DNA of 64,000 nt from JAKFWI01 sp031399165 (GCA_031399165.1 JANNOO010000043.1:62001-126000), one strand, 5' to 3'. Shown: positions 8,052-17,376, counted from the stretch's first letter. The notes: generated by a model from the letters alone, not told the origin. Numbers and translations: made by a program.

Positions 8052-9398
8052 CTATTGTGAATGATCGGCCAGCAGGTGTTCAAGCCAGTGAATGTGATAA
8101 TCGCCCTCGGCGATGTCAGCTTCGGCAACGAGGCGCTGGAATAGCGGGATCGTGGTTTCGATGCCGGTGACGACCATCTCATCGAGCGCGCGGCGCAGGC
8201 GCGCAATGCAATCGGCGCGGTTATGCGCGTGTACGATCAGCTTACCGATCAAGGAATCGTAATAGGGCGGAATCTGGTAGCCGGCATAAATCGCGGAATC
8301 GAGCCGCACGCCCAGGCCGCCGGGCGCGTGGAAATCGACGACGCGCCCGGGCGAGGGGGTGAAGGTGCGCGGGTTTTCCGCGTTTACCCGTACCTCGATG
8401 GCGTGGCCCTCGAACGTGACGTCTTTTTGCTTGAAGCTGAGCGGCAGGCCGGCGGCGATGCGAATTTGCTCGCGCACGAGGTCGATGCCGGTGATCATTT
8501 CCGTCACTGGATGCTCGACCTGGAGGCGTGTGTTCATTTCGATGAAATAGAACTCGCCGTCCTCGTAGAGATATTCGACCGTGCCGACGCCGAGATAGCC
8601 CAGTTTCTTGATCGCCTGCGCGGTGACGCGGCCAATTTCCGCACGCGCTTCAGCGTCGAGTGCGGGCGAGGGGGCTTCTTCCCACACCTTCTGGTGCCGG
8701 CGCTGTAGCGAGCAATCGCGTTCACCGAGGTGGCAGACATTGCCGTGGCTGTCGGCGATCACCTGGATTTCGATGTGGCGGGGCTTTTCGAGATATTTCT
8801 CGATGTAGACTTGGTCATTGCCGAACGCGGCGAGCGCTTCGGCTTTGGCGTTTGCCAGCGCTTCGCCAAGTTCGCCGGCTTCGCGCGCCAGCTTCATGCC
8901 GCGTCCGCCGCCGCCAGCGGTGGCTTTGATGAGCACGGGATAGCCGAATTTCTTGGCGATCTTGCGCGCCGCTTCTTCGTTCTCGACCGCGCCGTCAGAG
9001 CCGGGCACGACGGGAATGCCGGTTTCGGCGGCCGCGCGCTTGGCTTCGATCTTGTCGCCCATCATGCGAATGTGCTCGGGCCTGGGCCCGATGAACGTCA
9101 TCCCATGCTTTTCGACGATCTCGGCGAATTTGGCGTTTTCGGAAAGGAAGCCGTAGCCGGGATGGATCGCCTGCGCCCCAGTGATCTCGGCGGCGGCTAT
9201 GATCGCCGGAATGTGCAGATAGGATTTTGCCGCCAGCGCTGGGCCGATGCAGACGCTTTCGTCGGCCATGCGCACGTGCATGGCGTTTGCGTCGGCGGTG
9301 GAATGGACCGCCACGGTGGCGATGCCCATTTCCTTGCACGCGCGGTGGACGCGCAGCGCAATCTCACCCCGATTGGCGATGAGGATTTTTTCGAACAT
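8052..9398 (-). CDS. accC: Acetyl-CoA carboxylase, biotin carboxylase subunit
   Basis: A 448-residue ATP-grasp enzyme that carboxylates biotin on AccB, the first half-reaction of malonyl-CoA synthesis. It begins MFEKILIANRGEIALR and contains the ATP-binding glycine loop KATAGGGGRGMKLA, EKYLEKPRHIEIQV, the QRRHQKVWEEAPSP block and EMNTRLQVEHPVTEMITGIDLV with the active-site Glu/Asn/Arg set. Length is standard. The ATG follows the accB stop codon with no gap, so the two subunits are co-translated. Confidence 0.97.
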   Translation of the reverse strand: MFEKILIANRGEIALRVHRACKEMGIATVAVHSTADANAMHVRMADESVCIGPALAAKSYLHIPAIIAAAEITGAQAIHPGYGFLSENAKFAEIVEKHGMTFIGPRPEHIRMMGDKIEAKRAAAETGIPVVPGSDGAVENEEAARKIAKKFGYPVLIKATAGGGGRGMKLAREAGELGEALANAKAEALAAFGNDQVYIEKYLEKPRHIEIQVIADSHGNVCHLGERDCSLQRRHQKVWEEAPSPALDAEARAEIGRVTAQAIKKLGYLGVGTVEYLYEDGEFYFIEMNTRLQVEHPVTEMITGIDLVREQIRIAAGLPLSFKQKDVTFEGHAIEVRVNAENPRTFTPSPGRVVDFHAPGGLGVRLDSAIYAGYQIPPYYDSLIGKLIVHAHNRADCIARLRRALDEMVVTGIETTIPLFQRLVAEADIAEGDYHIHWLEHLLADHSQ

Positions 9399-9872
9399 CT
9401 ATTCGATGACGGCCAGCGGCTGGCCGTATTCCACGGGCTGCTCATTGGCGATCAGGATTTGCGTCAGGCGGCCAGCCCTGGGCGCCGGGATCGGATTGAA
9501 GGTCTTCATCGCCTCGACCACCATCAGCGTTTGCCCTTCGCTGACCATGTCGCCAAGCTTCACGTATGACGGTTCGTCAGGCTTGGGAGACAGATACGCC
9601 GTACCAACCATCGGCGAGGTGACGGCGCCGGGATGGGTGCGCATATCGACCGGCGGTGGAGGCGCCGCTGGGACAGGCGCAGCGGCGGGCGCTGCAGCGA
9701 GCGCGGGGTGGTGGTGCGCGACCGGGGCGGCGGCGCCGGAAATGCGAACGCGCAGATCGCCGTGCTGGATCTCAATTTCCGAAAGCCCGGTATCGCGGAG
9801 GATGCCGGCGAGTTCGCGTACCACGTCCGGGTCGATTCCGGCCGCGCCGACGGGCGATTTCTTGTCAGTCAT
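9399..9872 (-). CDS. accB: Acetyl-CoA carboxylase, biotin carboxyl carrier protein
   Basis: A 157-residue carrier with a short N-terminal helical region (DPDVVRELAGILRDTGLSEIEI), an Ala/Pro-rich linker at about 48-78 and a C-terminal biotinyl domain with VVEAMKTFNPI, in which Lys123 is the biotinylation site. I place the start at MTDKKSPVGAAG (9872); an in-frame upstream start at 9932 would add twenty Arg/Pro-rich residues not typical of the family. It is directly abutted by accC. Confidence 0.95.
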   Translation of the reverse strand: MTDKKSPVGAAGIDPDVVRELAGILRDTGLSEIEIQHGDLRVRISGAAAPVAHHHPALAAAPAAAPVPAAPPPPVDMRTHPGAVTSPMVGTAYLSPKPDEPSYVKLGDMVSEGQTLMVVEAMKTFNPIPAPRAGRLTQILIANEQPVEYGQPLAVIE

Positions 9873-10062
9873 CGGATGCGGTCTGCCGCTCCTGCTTGGG
9901 TGTTTTACGAGGGCGCGCCGGGGCGCAGGCAAGATGTGACGAGCCGCGGTTAAGGGTGATCGCCAACCTCGTCAAGCATTTGGCGGGTCAAGCATGGGAG
10001 CGTTCCACCTGCGGAGGGTCAGGCGCGTTGCGCGCGCAGCCCATCGTGTCTAAGGGAAAGCG

Positions 10063-10275
10063 ATGAGAGAGCTAATGCCCCTGACGGTCAATGGCGAAAA
10101 GCGCGAGGTTGCGCCGGGCGCCACTTTGTCGGGTTTTCTCAGCGGCATAGGGTTCGATCCGGCCAAAGTGGCCGTAGAGCGAAATCTCGCGATTGTTCCC
10201 CGTTCGCGCTACAGCGAGACAGTACTTTCGCCTGGCGACCGAATTGAGATCGTCCAGTTCGTCGGAGGTGGGTGA
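10063..10275 (+). CDS. thiS: Sulfur carrier protein ThiS
   Basis: A 70-residue ubiquitin-fold sulfur carrier for thiamine thiazole synthesis. It starts MRELMPLTVNGE after AAGGGA and ends in the required diglycine-type tail (EIVQFVGGG, with one glycine beyond the usual Gly-Gly). The C-terminal glycine is adenylated and thiocarboxylated by partner enzymes and then used by ThiG. The stop codon overlaps the thiG start by one base. No TPP riboswitch could be found upstream. Other thiamine genes (thiO, thiE, thiF, thiC) are not in the window. Confidence 0.93.
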   Translation: MRELMPLTVNGEKREVAPGATLSGFLSGIGFDPAKVAVERNLAIVPRSRYSETVLSPGDRIEIVQFVGGG

Positions 10276-11072
10276 TGGACGGCGCTACGGTTTCGGGCGG
10301 CGCTGGCGACGAGCTTGTCGTTGCGGGGCGCGTGTTGAAGTCGAGGCTAATCATCGGAACGGGAAAATACAAAACTTACGCCGAAAACGCCGCCGCGCTT
10401 GAGGCCAGCGGCGCTGAAATGGTGACGGTGGCCGTTCGGCGCGTGAACCTTGGGGATCCCAACCAGCCGCGCCTGATCGATTTCATCGACCCCAAGCGCT
10501 TTACCTATCTGCCTAACACTGCCGGCTGTTTCACCGCCGAGGACGCGCTGCGCACGTTGCGCCTGGCCCGCGAGGCGGGCGGCTGGACGCTGGTGAAGCT
10601 GGAAGTGCTGGCTGATCAGAAAACGCTTTATCCGGACATGGAAGAAACGCTGAAGGCGCTGAAGGTGCTGGTCGCCGAAGGCTTTCAGGTGATGGTCTAT
10701 TGCAGCGACGACCCGGTCTACGCACGCAAGCTGGAAGCGGCGGGCGCCAGCGCGATCATGCCGCTCGGTTCGCTGATTGGCTCTGGGCTTGGCATTCAAA
10801 ACCCGGTCAACATCCGCCTGATCGTTGAGCAAGCGAGCGTGCCGGTGATTGTCGACGCGGGCGTGGGCACGGCGTCAGACGCGGCGGTGGCCATGGAGCT
10901 GGGCTGTGACGGCGTGCTGATGAACACGGCGATCGCCGAAGCGTGCGATCCGATCCGCATGGCGCGTGCGATGAAGCATGCGGTGATCGCCGGGCGCGAT
11001 GCCTATCTGGCGGGGCGCATGCCGAAGAAGCGCTACGCCGATCCTTCCAGCCCGCTGGCGGGACTGATCTAG
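10275..11072 (+). CDS. thiG: Thiazole synthase ThiG
   Basis: A 265-residue TIM-barrel enzyme that forms the thiazole phosphate of thiamine from deoxyxylulose phosphate, dehydroglycine and ThiS thiocarboxylate. Family blocks are clear: RLIIGTGKYKTY, VTVAVRRVN, LPNTAGCFTAEDALRTLRLARE, WTLVKLEVLAD with the imine-forming Lys, and DAGVGTASDAAVAMELGCDGVLMNTAIAEA. The ATG at 10275 overlaps the thiS stop (TGATG); a GTG lies at 10272. The gene converges on the dsbA-like gene with one base between stop codons. Confidence 0.97.
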   Translation: MDGATVSGGAGDELVVAGRVLKSRLIIGTGKYKTYAENAAALEASGAEMVTVAVRRVNLGDPNQPRLIDFIDPKRFTYLPNTAGCFTAEDALRTLRLAREAGGWTLVKLEVLADQKTLYPDMEETLKALKVLVAEGFQVMVYCSDDPVYARKLEAAGASAIMPLGSLIGSGLGIQNPVNIRLIVEQASVPVIVDAGVGTASDAAVAMELGCDGVLMNTAIAEACDPIRMARAMKHAVIAGRDAYLAGRMPKKRYADPSSPLAGLI

Positions 11073-11073
11073 C

Positions 11074-11808
11074 TTAGCCTTTGCCGCGGAGCCGGCGGAT
11101 CGTTTTGTCCATCTCTTCAGGCTGAAAGCCAATGAAGACTTCGCCGTTAATGAAGAACGTCGGAGTCGAATTCACTTCGGCCTCACCCGCAAAATCCTGG
11201 TCTTCCTGAAGCAGCGCCATGATCGCCGGGTCACCCATGTCGCGGCGCATACGCGGCACGTCGATGCCAACCGATTTGGCGATCTGATCAATCTGCTTGG
11301 TGTCGAGCTGGCTCTTGGAGCGCATCATCGCATCGTGGAAGGGTAAGTACTTGCCCTGCTTCAGGGATGCGATGGCGGCGCGCGACGCTTCCAGCGAATT
11401 CGGACCGAGAATGGGAAACTCGACGTAAACAACGCGCATGTCCTTGCTGGATTTGATCTGCGCCTGTGACCAGTCGAAAGAGGCTTTGCAATACGGACAA
11501 CGGTAATCGAAGAACTCAATGAGCGTGATCTTGGCGTTTGATGGACCGATGCCAAAACGACGGCCGTCCCGCACGAGCTTTTCCAGCTTAGGCGCCAGCC
11601 GGGCGCGCTTTTCGGCAGCGCGCTTGGCGACCAAAACCGCTTGGGCTTCTTCAATCACTTCCGGGTTTTTCAAGAGATAATCGCGCACGATCTGGCGGAC
11701 CTGCGCATCCTGAGCGGGCGTCAGCGGCGCGGCGTGGGCGGCGCTGATGAAGAAAGCGGGCAAAAGCGCCAAGGCGAGCGTCCGAAGCGCGTCGGCAATT
11801 TTCATCAT
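11074..11808 (-). CDS. DsbA-family thiol:disulfide oxidoreductase, exported
   Basis: A 244-residue periplasmic thioredoxin-fold protein. It has a signal peptide (MMKIADALRTLALALLPAFF, cleavage after AHA), an N-terminal helical extension (PLTPAQDAQVRQIVRDYLLKNPEVI) typical of the alphaproteobacterial DsbA/ScsC-like group, and a Cys-Pro-Tyr-Cys active site at residues 104-107; the cis-Pro loop is VNSTPTFFING. An ATG at 11853 overlaps the upstream protease stop codon (ATGA) and would add fifteen residues; I prefer 11808 because the signal peptide starts there, but coupling from 11853 is possible. Role: disulfide formation or isomerisation of envelope proteins. Confidence 0.92.
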   Translation of the reverse strand: MMKIADALRTLALALLPAFFISAAHAAPLTPAQDAQVRQIVRDYLLKNPEVIEEAQAVLVAKRAAEKRARLAPKLEKLVRDGRRFGIGPSNAKITLIEFFDYRCPYCKASFDWSQAQIKSSKDMRVVYVEFPILGPNSLEASRAAIASLKQGKYLPFHDAMMRSKSQLDTKQIDQIAKSVGIDVPRMRRDMGDPAIMALLQEDQDFAGEAEVNSTPTFFINGEVFIGFQPEEMDKTIRRLRGKG

Positions 11809-11849
11809 CAGCGGCAGATGCCCCGGCGTGCAGAGTTTCGCAAGACTTG

Positions 11850-13214
11850 TCATCCGCGCTTTTTCTGACGGGCTTCGTTTTCTGACACGAGCACGATGTC
11901 CGAGGCGCGCCGCCAGGAAGCAGAGCCTTCGGGAAGCACCTTCTTGGCCCGCGTCGCGAAATTCAGCGCTTGAGAATAATTACCCAGCGAGAACGATTGC
12001 TCGGCAGAGGCCAGCCTGGCCATGCCGTCGTTCTGCGTCGTGTCGTAGGCGATGGACAATTCGCGCCACGCGAAGGCGTTGTCGTTCTCAATCGCCAAAG
12101 CGCGTTGCAGAAGGCCAATAGCCTCTTTGGCAGAGGCTTCGTCGCCAACGCCGTTGAGTGAGCGAGCAAGGTTGACCTGCAACAGGGCGCTGTCAGGACG
12201 CAGGCGCAGCGCTTCACGATCATGGGTGATCGCTTCCTTGGCCTTGCCCCCTTCGAACAGGATCTGGCCCCACAATTCCTGGAAATAGGGATTGGTTGGC
12301 TCGGCTTCCGCAAGCGCCTTGATCTCGACCAGCGCCTTGCCCATGTCCGGAACGCGGTAGGCGGCGACGGCGCGGGCGTAGCGGGCGGGCTGAGACGTAT
12401 CGCTCAGAGGATATTTCACTAGCGTTTGCGCCGGCGTCATGAGGAAGCCGTAGAGCTTCGCCTGCATCATCTTGAAACGCTTGATGTCGCCTTCGCTTTG
12501 CTTGGCGCTGGAGTTTTCCGCCTTTTCGACGCGTTCGCGCAGGGCCTGGATGCGGTCTGAGGTCAGCGGGTGTGTGCGGAAATAGGGTGCGCGGCGGGAA
12601 TCCGACAGGACTTCCTGGTAGCGCAGTTTTTCGAAGAATTCGAGCAGGCCCTCGCCGGATTGACCGCTGCCATCCATGAACGACATCGCGGCCTGGTCGG
12701 CGGCGGATTCCTGCACTTGGGTGTGACGCACGAGCGAAGCCATGGCGAATTGCGAGGAGCCGGAAATCAGCGCGGCGCCAGCGTCCGGTGCGCCCGCCGC
12801 CATCGCCAGGATGCCTAGCCCGATGGAAATGATCGCCGGCCGCATCGCCTTGCTCATCGCGCCATCAAGCCGCGCCAAATGGCCGCCGGAGATGTGGCCG
12901 GTTTCGTGCGCGATTACGCCCTTGAGCTGGCCGGGACTATCAGCGGCGAGGATCAGGCCGGTATGGAGGAAGATGTTCTGTCCGCCGGAAACGAACGCGT
13001 TCAGCGCCGGATCGTTGACGAGCACCATTTGGATCGAACTGGGATCGAGGTTGGCTGCCTTCCACAGCGGCGTCGAGTAATCGCGCAGGGTCTGTTCGAT
13101 CTCTGCGTCGCGGATCAAGCCGCCCTGGGCCTGCGCTGGCGCAATGAAGGCTGCCAGCGCAATCGCCGCACCAGCCAAAGCGCCGCCTACGCGACGCACG
13201 AAATGCGAAGACAT
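11850..13214 (-). CDS. M48 zinc metalloprotease with TPR repeats, BepA-like
   Basis: A 454-residue periplasmic protease/chaperone resembling BepA (YfgC), which monitors outer-membrane protein assembly. A signal peptide ends near APAQAQ. The zinc site is HETGH (103-107) with the third ligand in QESAAD (Glu169), and an FRTHPLTSDRIQAL segment follows as in the family. From about residue 280 to the end there are TPR-like helical repeats (PTNPYFQELWGQILFEGGKA, RPDSALLQVNLARSL). It is upstream of, and overlaps by four bases, the DsbA-type gene, so the two may serve the same envelope quality-control task. Confidence 0.9.
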   Translation of the reverse strand: MSSHFVRRVGGALAGAAIALAAFIAPAQAQGGLIRDAEIEQTLRDYSTPLWKAANLDPSSIQMVLVNDPALNAFVSGGQNIFLHTGLILAADSPGQLKGVIAHETGHISGGHLARLDGAMSKAMRPAIISIGLGILAMAAGAPDAGAALISGSSQFAMASLVRHTQVQESAADQAAMSFMDGSGQSGEGLLEFFEKLRYQEVLSDSRRAPYFRTHPLTSDRIQALRERVEKAENSSAKQSEGDIKRFKMMQAKLYGFLMTPAQTLVKYPLSDTSQPARYARAVAAYRVPDMGKALVEIKALAEAEPTNPYFQELWGQILFEGGKAKEAITHDREALRLRPDSALLQVNLARSLNGVGDEASAKEAIGLLQRALAIENDNAFAWRELSIAYDTTQNDGMARLASAEQSFSLGNYSQALNFATRAKKVLPEGSASWRRASDIVLVSENEARQKKRG

Positions 13215-13297
13215 TACGTCTCCTCGGAAATTAGCGCCGCCCCAGCGCCCACAGAGTGATGGAAAGGCTTCGCGTCGGCAAGATGACCGCCGCAGCC

Positions 13298-15712
13298 CTA
13301 GCTCGCCTCTTTCTTACCCCATCGGTGCAGGCGGGCGAAGAATTTCGCCCGGCGCTCAGCGTCGGGCGCGTAATCATCGCCCGGTTCAGATGGTGGTGAG
13401 GCCGCCATTTCCGGGTCAGGCGCGGGCGGGGCGGGCGGTTCAGGGTCGAACGACACCAACGCCGCCATCACGGGCGACACCGGCTCGTCTGGCTCGTCGT
13501 CATAGGTGTCAGGCGAGGCTTCGGTATCGGAGGATTGCATTTCTCCATAAACAAGGGGTGCGGAGCCAGCTTGTTCGTCCCGTTCCCGGCCGCCGCGATC
13601 GCCGCCGCCCCGGCCGCGCCGCCGGCGACGCCGCTTGCCCGCGCGGGCCGGCGACTCGGCAGATGCCGGTTGCTCGCCCTGCGGCTCACGTTCGCCATTC
13701 TCAACCGCGTCCGCAACCTCGATTGGTTCGCCTGTCTGCGCTGCGACGTGCTCCGTTTGCTCGCTGGCGCCGTTCTGGTCCTCGCCATTACGGCGGCGCC
13801 CGCCGCGACGGCCGCGCCGGCGGCGCCGGCGGCCTTCTTCGCGCTGCGCCTCTGATGACTGCGCCGCTTCGCTGGAGTTGAACGCGGTCGCTTCGGCATC
13901 GGATTGTGGCGCGTCAACGGCGATATCCTCTTCACCGTCCTCGACGTCCTCGCCGGTATCCAGAGCGCTGTCTTCGGCGGCTTCCGCCGCCTCGCGGGCC
14001 GCGTCGGCGGCGGCTCTGCGGGCCGCCTCGCGCGCCAGTTCGGCTTCTACCTCGGGCGGGCGCTCGCCGTGGCTTTGCAGTTCAAAATCGGGCGGCGACA
14101 GACCGGGATTTGCGGTCACGCGGATACGTAGTCGCCGTCCTTCCTCAATGTGCGCGATCGCGTCGCGCTTTTCGTTCAGCAGATACAGCGCGACTTCAGT
14201 GGGCGCGCGCGCCTCGATCATCTCGCCGTGGGTTTTGATCGCTTCCTCATCAAGCGCGCGCAACAGGCGCAGAGCGCTGGATTCGACGCTGCGGACGCGG
14301 CCAGCGCCTTGGCAGGCGGCGCAGATGTGCGACGAGCCTTCGAGCACGCCGGTGCGCCGCCGCTGGCGCGACAACTCCATCAAGCCGAACGAGCTGATCT
14401 TGCCCATCTGGATCCGCGCCCGGTCGAACCGCAGCGCGTCTTTGACCTTTTTCTCGACCACGCGATCGTTCTTGGCTTCTTCCATGTCGATGAAATCGAT
14501 CACGATGAGGCCGGCAAGGTCGCGTAGGCGCATCTGGCGCGCCGCTTCTTCGGCGGCTTCGCAATTGGTCTTGAAAGCGGTTTGCTCGATCCCGCGTTCG
14601 CGCGTTGCGCGGCCCGAGTTCACGTCAATAGCCACCAGCGCTTCGGTCTGGTTGATCACCAGATAGCCGCCGGATTTCAGGCTCACAACGGGATTGTATA
14701 TACTTTCGAGCTGATGCTCGACGCTATGCTTGGCGAAGATCGGCGTTGGTTCGCGATAATGATGCACGCGTTTGGCATGACTCGGCATCAGCATGCGGAC
14801 GAAATCTTTCGCCTCGCGATAGGCGCCGTCGCCCTCAACGTAAATCTCGCCTACGTCTTTGTCGTAGAGATCGCGAATCGCGCGTTTCACGAGGCTGGAT
14901 TCCTCGTAAATCAGCGCTGGCGCGATTGAGCGCAGCGTAAGATCGCGGATGTTTTCCCACGCACGCAGCAGATATTCGTAGTCACGCTTGATCTCGGTTT
15001 TCGTGCGCTTGGCGCCCGCCGTGCGGATGATCAGCCCCATGCCTTGCGGCACGTCGAGATCGGTGGCGACTTTTTTCAGGCGCTTGCGGTCCGGCCCTGA
15101 CGTGATCTTGCGCGAGATGCCGCCGCCGCGCCCTGTGTTGGGCATCAGCACGCAATAGCGGCCAGCCAGCGAAAGATAGGTGGTCAGCGCCGCGCCCTTG
15201 TTGCCGCGCTCTTCTTTGACGACCTGCACCAGCATGATCTGCCGGCGTTTGATTACTTCCTGGATCTTGTAGCGCCGCGAGAGCATACGCTTGCGCTCTT
15301 CCTCGGCGCGATCCTCGGCGTCTTCTTCGTCGTCGTTATCGTGTTCGGCGATGGCTTCGGCGCTGGGTTCGCCCTCAATCTCGCCTTCCTCCTTGGGCTC
15401 AGCCTTGCGCTGGCTTCGCGAGCCTAGGGACTCAAACTCGGCCTTCAGCTTTTCGCGGTCGGCGACCGGGATTTGGTAATAATCCGGGTGGATTTCGCTG
15501 AACGCCAGGAAGCCATGGCGGTTGCCGCCGTAATCGACAAAGGCGGCCTGCAGCGAGGGTTCGACCCGCGTGACTTTCGCCAAATAGATATTGCCGCGCA
15601 GCTGGCGTTTGTTCAGCGTCTCGAAGTCGAAATCATCGACGCGCTGGCCGTCCATCACGACCACCCGGGTTTCCTCCGGGTGGGCCGCGTCGATGAGCAT
15701 TTTCTTGACCAT
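13298..15712 (-). CDS. rne: Ribonuclease E
   Basis: An 804-residue endoribonuclease and degradosome scaffold that cuts AU-rich single-stranded RNA in mRNA decay and rRNA/tRNA processing. The N-terminal half holds the S1 domain (NIYLAKVTRVEPSLQAAFVD) interrupted by a Glu/Asp-rich insertion at about 100-145, the metal-binding Asp363 (ALVAIDVNSGR) and Asp406 (GLIVIDFIDM), and the zinc-link Cys464/Cys467. After about residue 560 the protein is disordered, acidic, with two arginine-rich RNA-binding runs (RRRRRGRRGGRRR and KRRRRRRGRGGG) and an aromatic-basic end (FFARLHRWGKK) that may bind partners. GGAG stands nine bases before the ATG. It faces the amidase gene across a 464-base intergenic region. 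Confidence 0.95.
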   Translation of the reverse strand: MVKKMLIDAAHPEETRVVVMDGQRVDDFDFETLNKRQLRGNIYLAKVTRVEPSLQAAFVDYGGNRHGFLAFSEIHPDYYQIPVADREKLKAEFESLGSRSQRKAEPKEEGEIEGEPSAEAIAEHDNDDEEDAEDRAEEERKRMLSRRYKIQEVIKRRQIMLVQVVKEERGNKGAALTTYLSLAGRYCVLMPNTGRGGGISRKITSGPDRKRLKKVATDLDVPQGMGLIIRTAGAKRTKTEIKRDYEYLLRAWENIRDLTLRSIAPALIYEESSLVKRAIRDLYDKDVGEIYVEGDGAYREAKDFVRMLMPSHAKRVHHYREPTPIFAKHSVEHQLESIYNPVVSLKSGGYLVINQTEALVAIDVNSGRATRERGIEQTAFKTNCEAAEEAARQMRLRDLAGLIVIDFIDMEEAKNDRVVEKKVKDALRFDRARIQMGKISSFGLMELSRQRRRTGVLEGSSHICAACQGAGRVRSVESSALRLLRALDEEAIKTHGEMIEARAPTEVALYLLNEKRDAIAHIEEGRRLRIRVTANPGLSPPDFELQSHGERPPEVEAELAREAARRAAADAAREAAEAAEDSALDTGEDVEDGEEDIAVDAPQSDAEATAFNSSEAAQSSEAQREEGRRRRRRGRRGGRRRNGEDQNGASEQTEHVAAQTGEPIEVADAVENGEREPQGEQPASAESPARAGKRRRRRRGRGGGDRGGRERDEQAGSAPLVYGEMQSSDTEASPDTYDDEPDEPVSPVMAALVSFDPEPPAPPAPDPEMAASPPSEPGDDYAPDAERRAKFFARLHRWGKKEAS

Positions 15713-16176
15713 GTAATTGGGCTCCGTCGGCGACGCGCGGTCTCCGGCTCATGCCCGCAGGGCTTGAGGGGCGGCGTCGCTGTGTTGTTAGTGAAAGGAC
15801 ATGGAAGCCGGCGAACGTCGCAGTCACGCCCGGAGGCGGGATAACTGCGGTTCGGGCGGCGAAGGCCATGTCAAACTCCGATAGCCGCCAAAGGCGGTCT
15901 GCATTACGCCCGGCTTGGTCCAGCTGGCGCCGCAAAAAGGGGCGGAAGGCCGGGGCCAAACGAATAGGCGGGGGAGACGCCCCTTCCCCTGCGCCGCCCT
16001 TAAAGCCGAGATGGCCTTTGCCTCGATGGCGGGGCGGCGGCCCGGGGAAAGCCGGGGCGACTCATACGGCGCAAGGCCGCGAGCCGGACCATGCAACAAT
16101 TTGGCCGTGCTGGAAAGTGCGTCTCGTGAAGACTTCTGAAAGCACCTCTGAGCTATAAGAGCCTCAACAATAAACC
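15713..16176. other. Long divergent intergenic region, likely rne 5' leader
   Basis: 464 bases between the rne and amidase starts with no credible gene. It is rich in short GC hairpins, for example GCCGCC-AAA-GGCGGT near 15884-15898 and CCCGG-GGAAAG-CCGGG near 16040-16056. It must hold the promoters of both genes. RNase E genes in other bacteria have long structured leaders through which the enzyme controls its own mRNA; a similar leader on the minus strand here is an inference. Confidence 0.4.
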
Positions 16177-17376
16177 ATGGGTGTGGTTATGCGGCGTTTA
16201 AGCCGCCGGCTCCGCAATTTCGGGGCCGGAATGATGATCTTTGCCGGTCTGGCGGTTGCGCCAGGCTGGGCGGCCCCGACTTTGGCCGTTCAGGCCGTTA
16301 CCGTGGCGCGGACGGAGGCTGGCGCGCGCGTGACGCTGGACCTCAGCCGGGACGCGGCGGTACAGACCCAGTTTCTGGGAGCCCCCAAGCCCCGTTTCGT
16401 TATCGATTTACCTGAGGCCCAATGGCGCGCCACTGACCCGCGCGGGGCAGGGATTGTCGCCAATGTGCGCCATGGCGAACACACCCGCAGCGCCCGGCTG
16501 GTGCTGGACCTGAAACATGAAGGCCGCCTTGTGGCTTCGGGCCGGCGGAACATCGGTGAGGGCGTGCGTCTGACGTTTGACCTGGCGGCCGCGTCAGGTT
16601 CGGATGCTGAGCCGCCCCAAGTCAAGCCGCCGGCGCCCGCCGCCGGCGAGCCAGCGCCCATACTTCGGGCGGGTTTGGCCGCGCGTGAGCCCGCAGGAAA
16701 GCGTGTGGTTGTCGTCGATCCCGGGCATGGCGGACGTGATCCGGGCGCTCTCGGCACGTCCAGTGGCCGGGAAAAAGACTATAATCTGGCCGCTGCCATG
16801 GTTCTTCGGACGCAGTTGGAAAAGCGCGGCTATGCGGTGTTCCTGACCCGCGACACCGACGTGTTCCTGCCGCTGGCCGAGCGCGTGAAGATCGCCCGTG
16901 ACCGCAAGGCCGATCTGTTTATTTCGTTGCACTCCGACGCCGATCCGAAGGGAAAGGCCAAGGGGGCCACGGTCTACACCCTTTCGCAGAGGGGGGTGCA
17001 GCGCACGCGAACGGTAATGGATGCGCAAGATTGGACCGTCGATGTGGGCGAGGCGGGCGGCTCGGCGCGCTCGATCCTGCTCGATCTGACCCAGCGCGAG
17101 ACCAAGGACCATTCCTCGCGTTTCGCCGAAGCGCTGATCGACCGGCTGGGCGATCGCGCCCCCCTAACGCGGCGCACGCCGGCGAGCGCGGGTTTCTTCG
17201 TGCTCCTGGCCCCGGACGTGCCGGCTGTTCTGCTGGAGATGGGCTTCGTTACCCACGCCGAGGATGAGCGCCGTCTGGCGGACGCCAACCAGCGCAAAGT
17301 GCTGATGGACGCAGTCGCAGCCTCGGTGGACGACTATTTCGAGACCCGCAAAACTTACGCATCCGTAAGCCCATAA
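16177..17376 (+). CDS. N-acetylmuramoyl-L-alanine amidase with AMIN domain, AmiC-like
   Basis: A 399-residue periplasmic cell-wall hydrolase that cleaves the lactyl-amide bond of peptidoglycan during daughter cell separation. It has a signal peptide (hydrophobic core near 17-31), an AMIN domain (about 38-137) that targets septal wall, a Pro/Ala linker, and an Amidase_3 catalytic domain from about 176 with zinc ligands in DPGHGG (His184), Glu199 and the LFISLHSDAD block; the closing catalytic Glu is in LLEMGFVTHAEDE. An in-frame ATG at 16189 is an alternative start. mrcA follows 106 bases downstream on the same strand, a wall-synthesis pairing usual in alphaproteobacteria. Confidence 0.94.
   Translation: MGVVMRRLSRRLRNFGAGMMIFAGLAVAPGWAAPTLAVQAVTVARTEAGARVTLDLSRDAAVQTQFLGAPKPRFVIDLPEAQWRATDPRGAGIVANVRHGEHTRSARLVLDLKHEGRLVASGRRNIGEGVRLTFDLAAASGSDAEPPQVKPPAPAAGEPAPILRAGLAAREPAGKRVVVVDPGHGGRDPGALGTSSGREKDYNLAAAMVLRTQLEKRGYAVFLTRDTDVFLPLAERVKIARDRKADLFISLHSDADPKGKAKGATVYTLSQRGVQRTRTVMDAQDWTVDVGEAGGSARSILLDLTQRETKDHSSRFAEALIDRLGDRAPLTRRTPASAGFFVLLAPDVPAVLLEMGFVTHAEDERRLADANQRKVLMDAVAASVDDYFETRKTYASVSP

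Noticed and set aside
9950..10062. Possible TPP riboswitch before thiSG
   Set aside because: The thi-box core (CTGAGA and the ACCTGATCTGG-like segment) is absent from the leader and the space before thiS is short.
13635..14666. Long plus-strand frame opposite rne (343 codons)
   Set aside because: It is an antisense frame of GC-rich DNA with Ser/Arg/Ala-rich, domain-free sequence; rne on the other strand explains the conservation.
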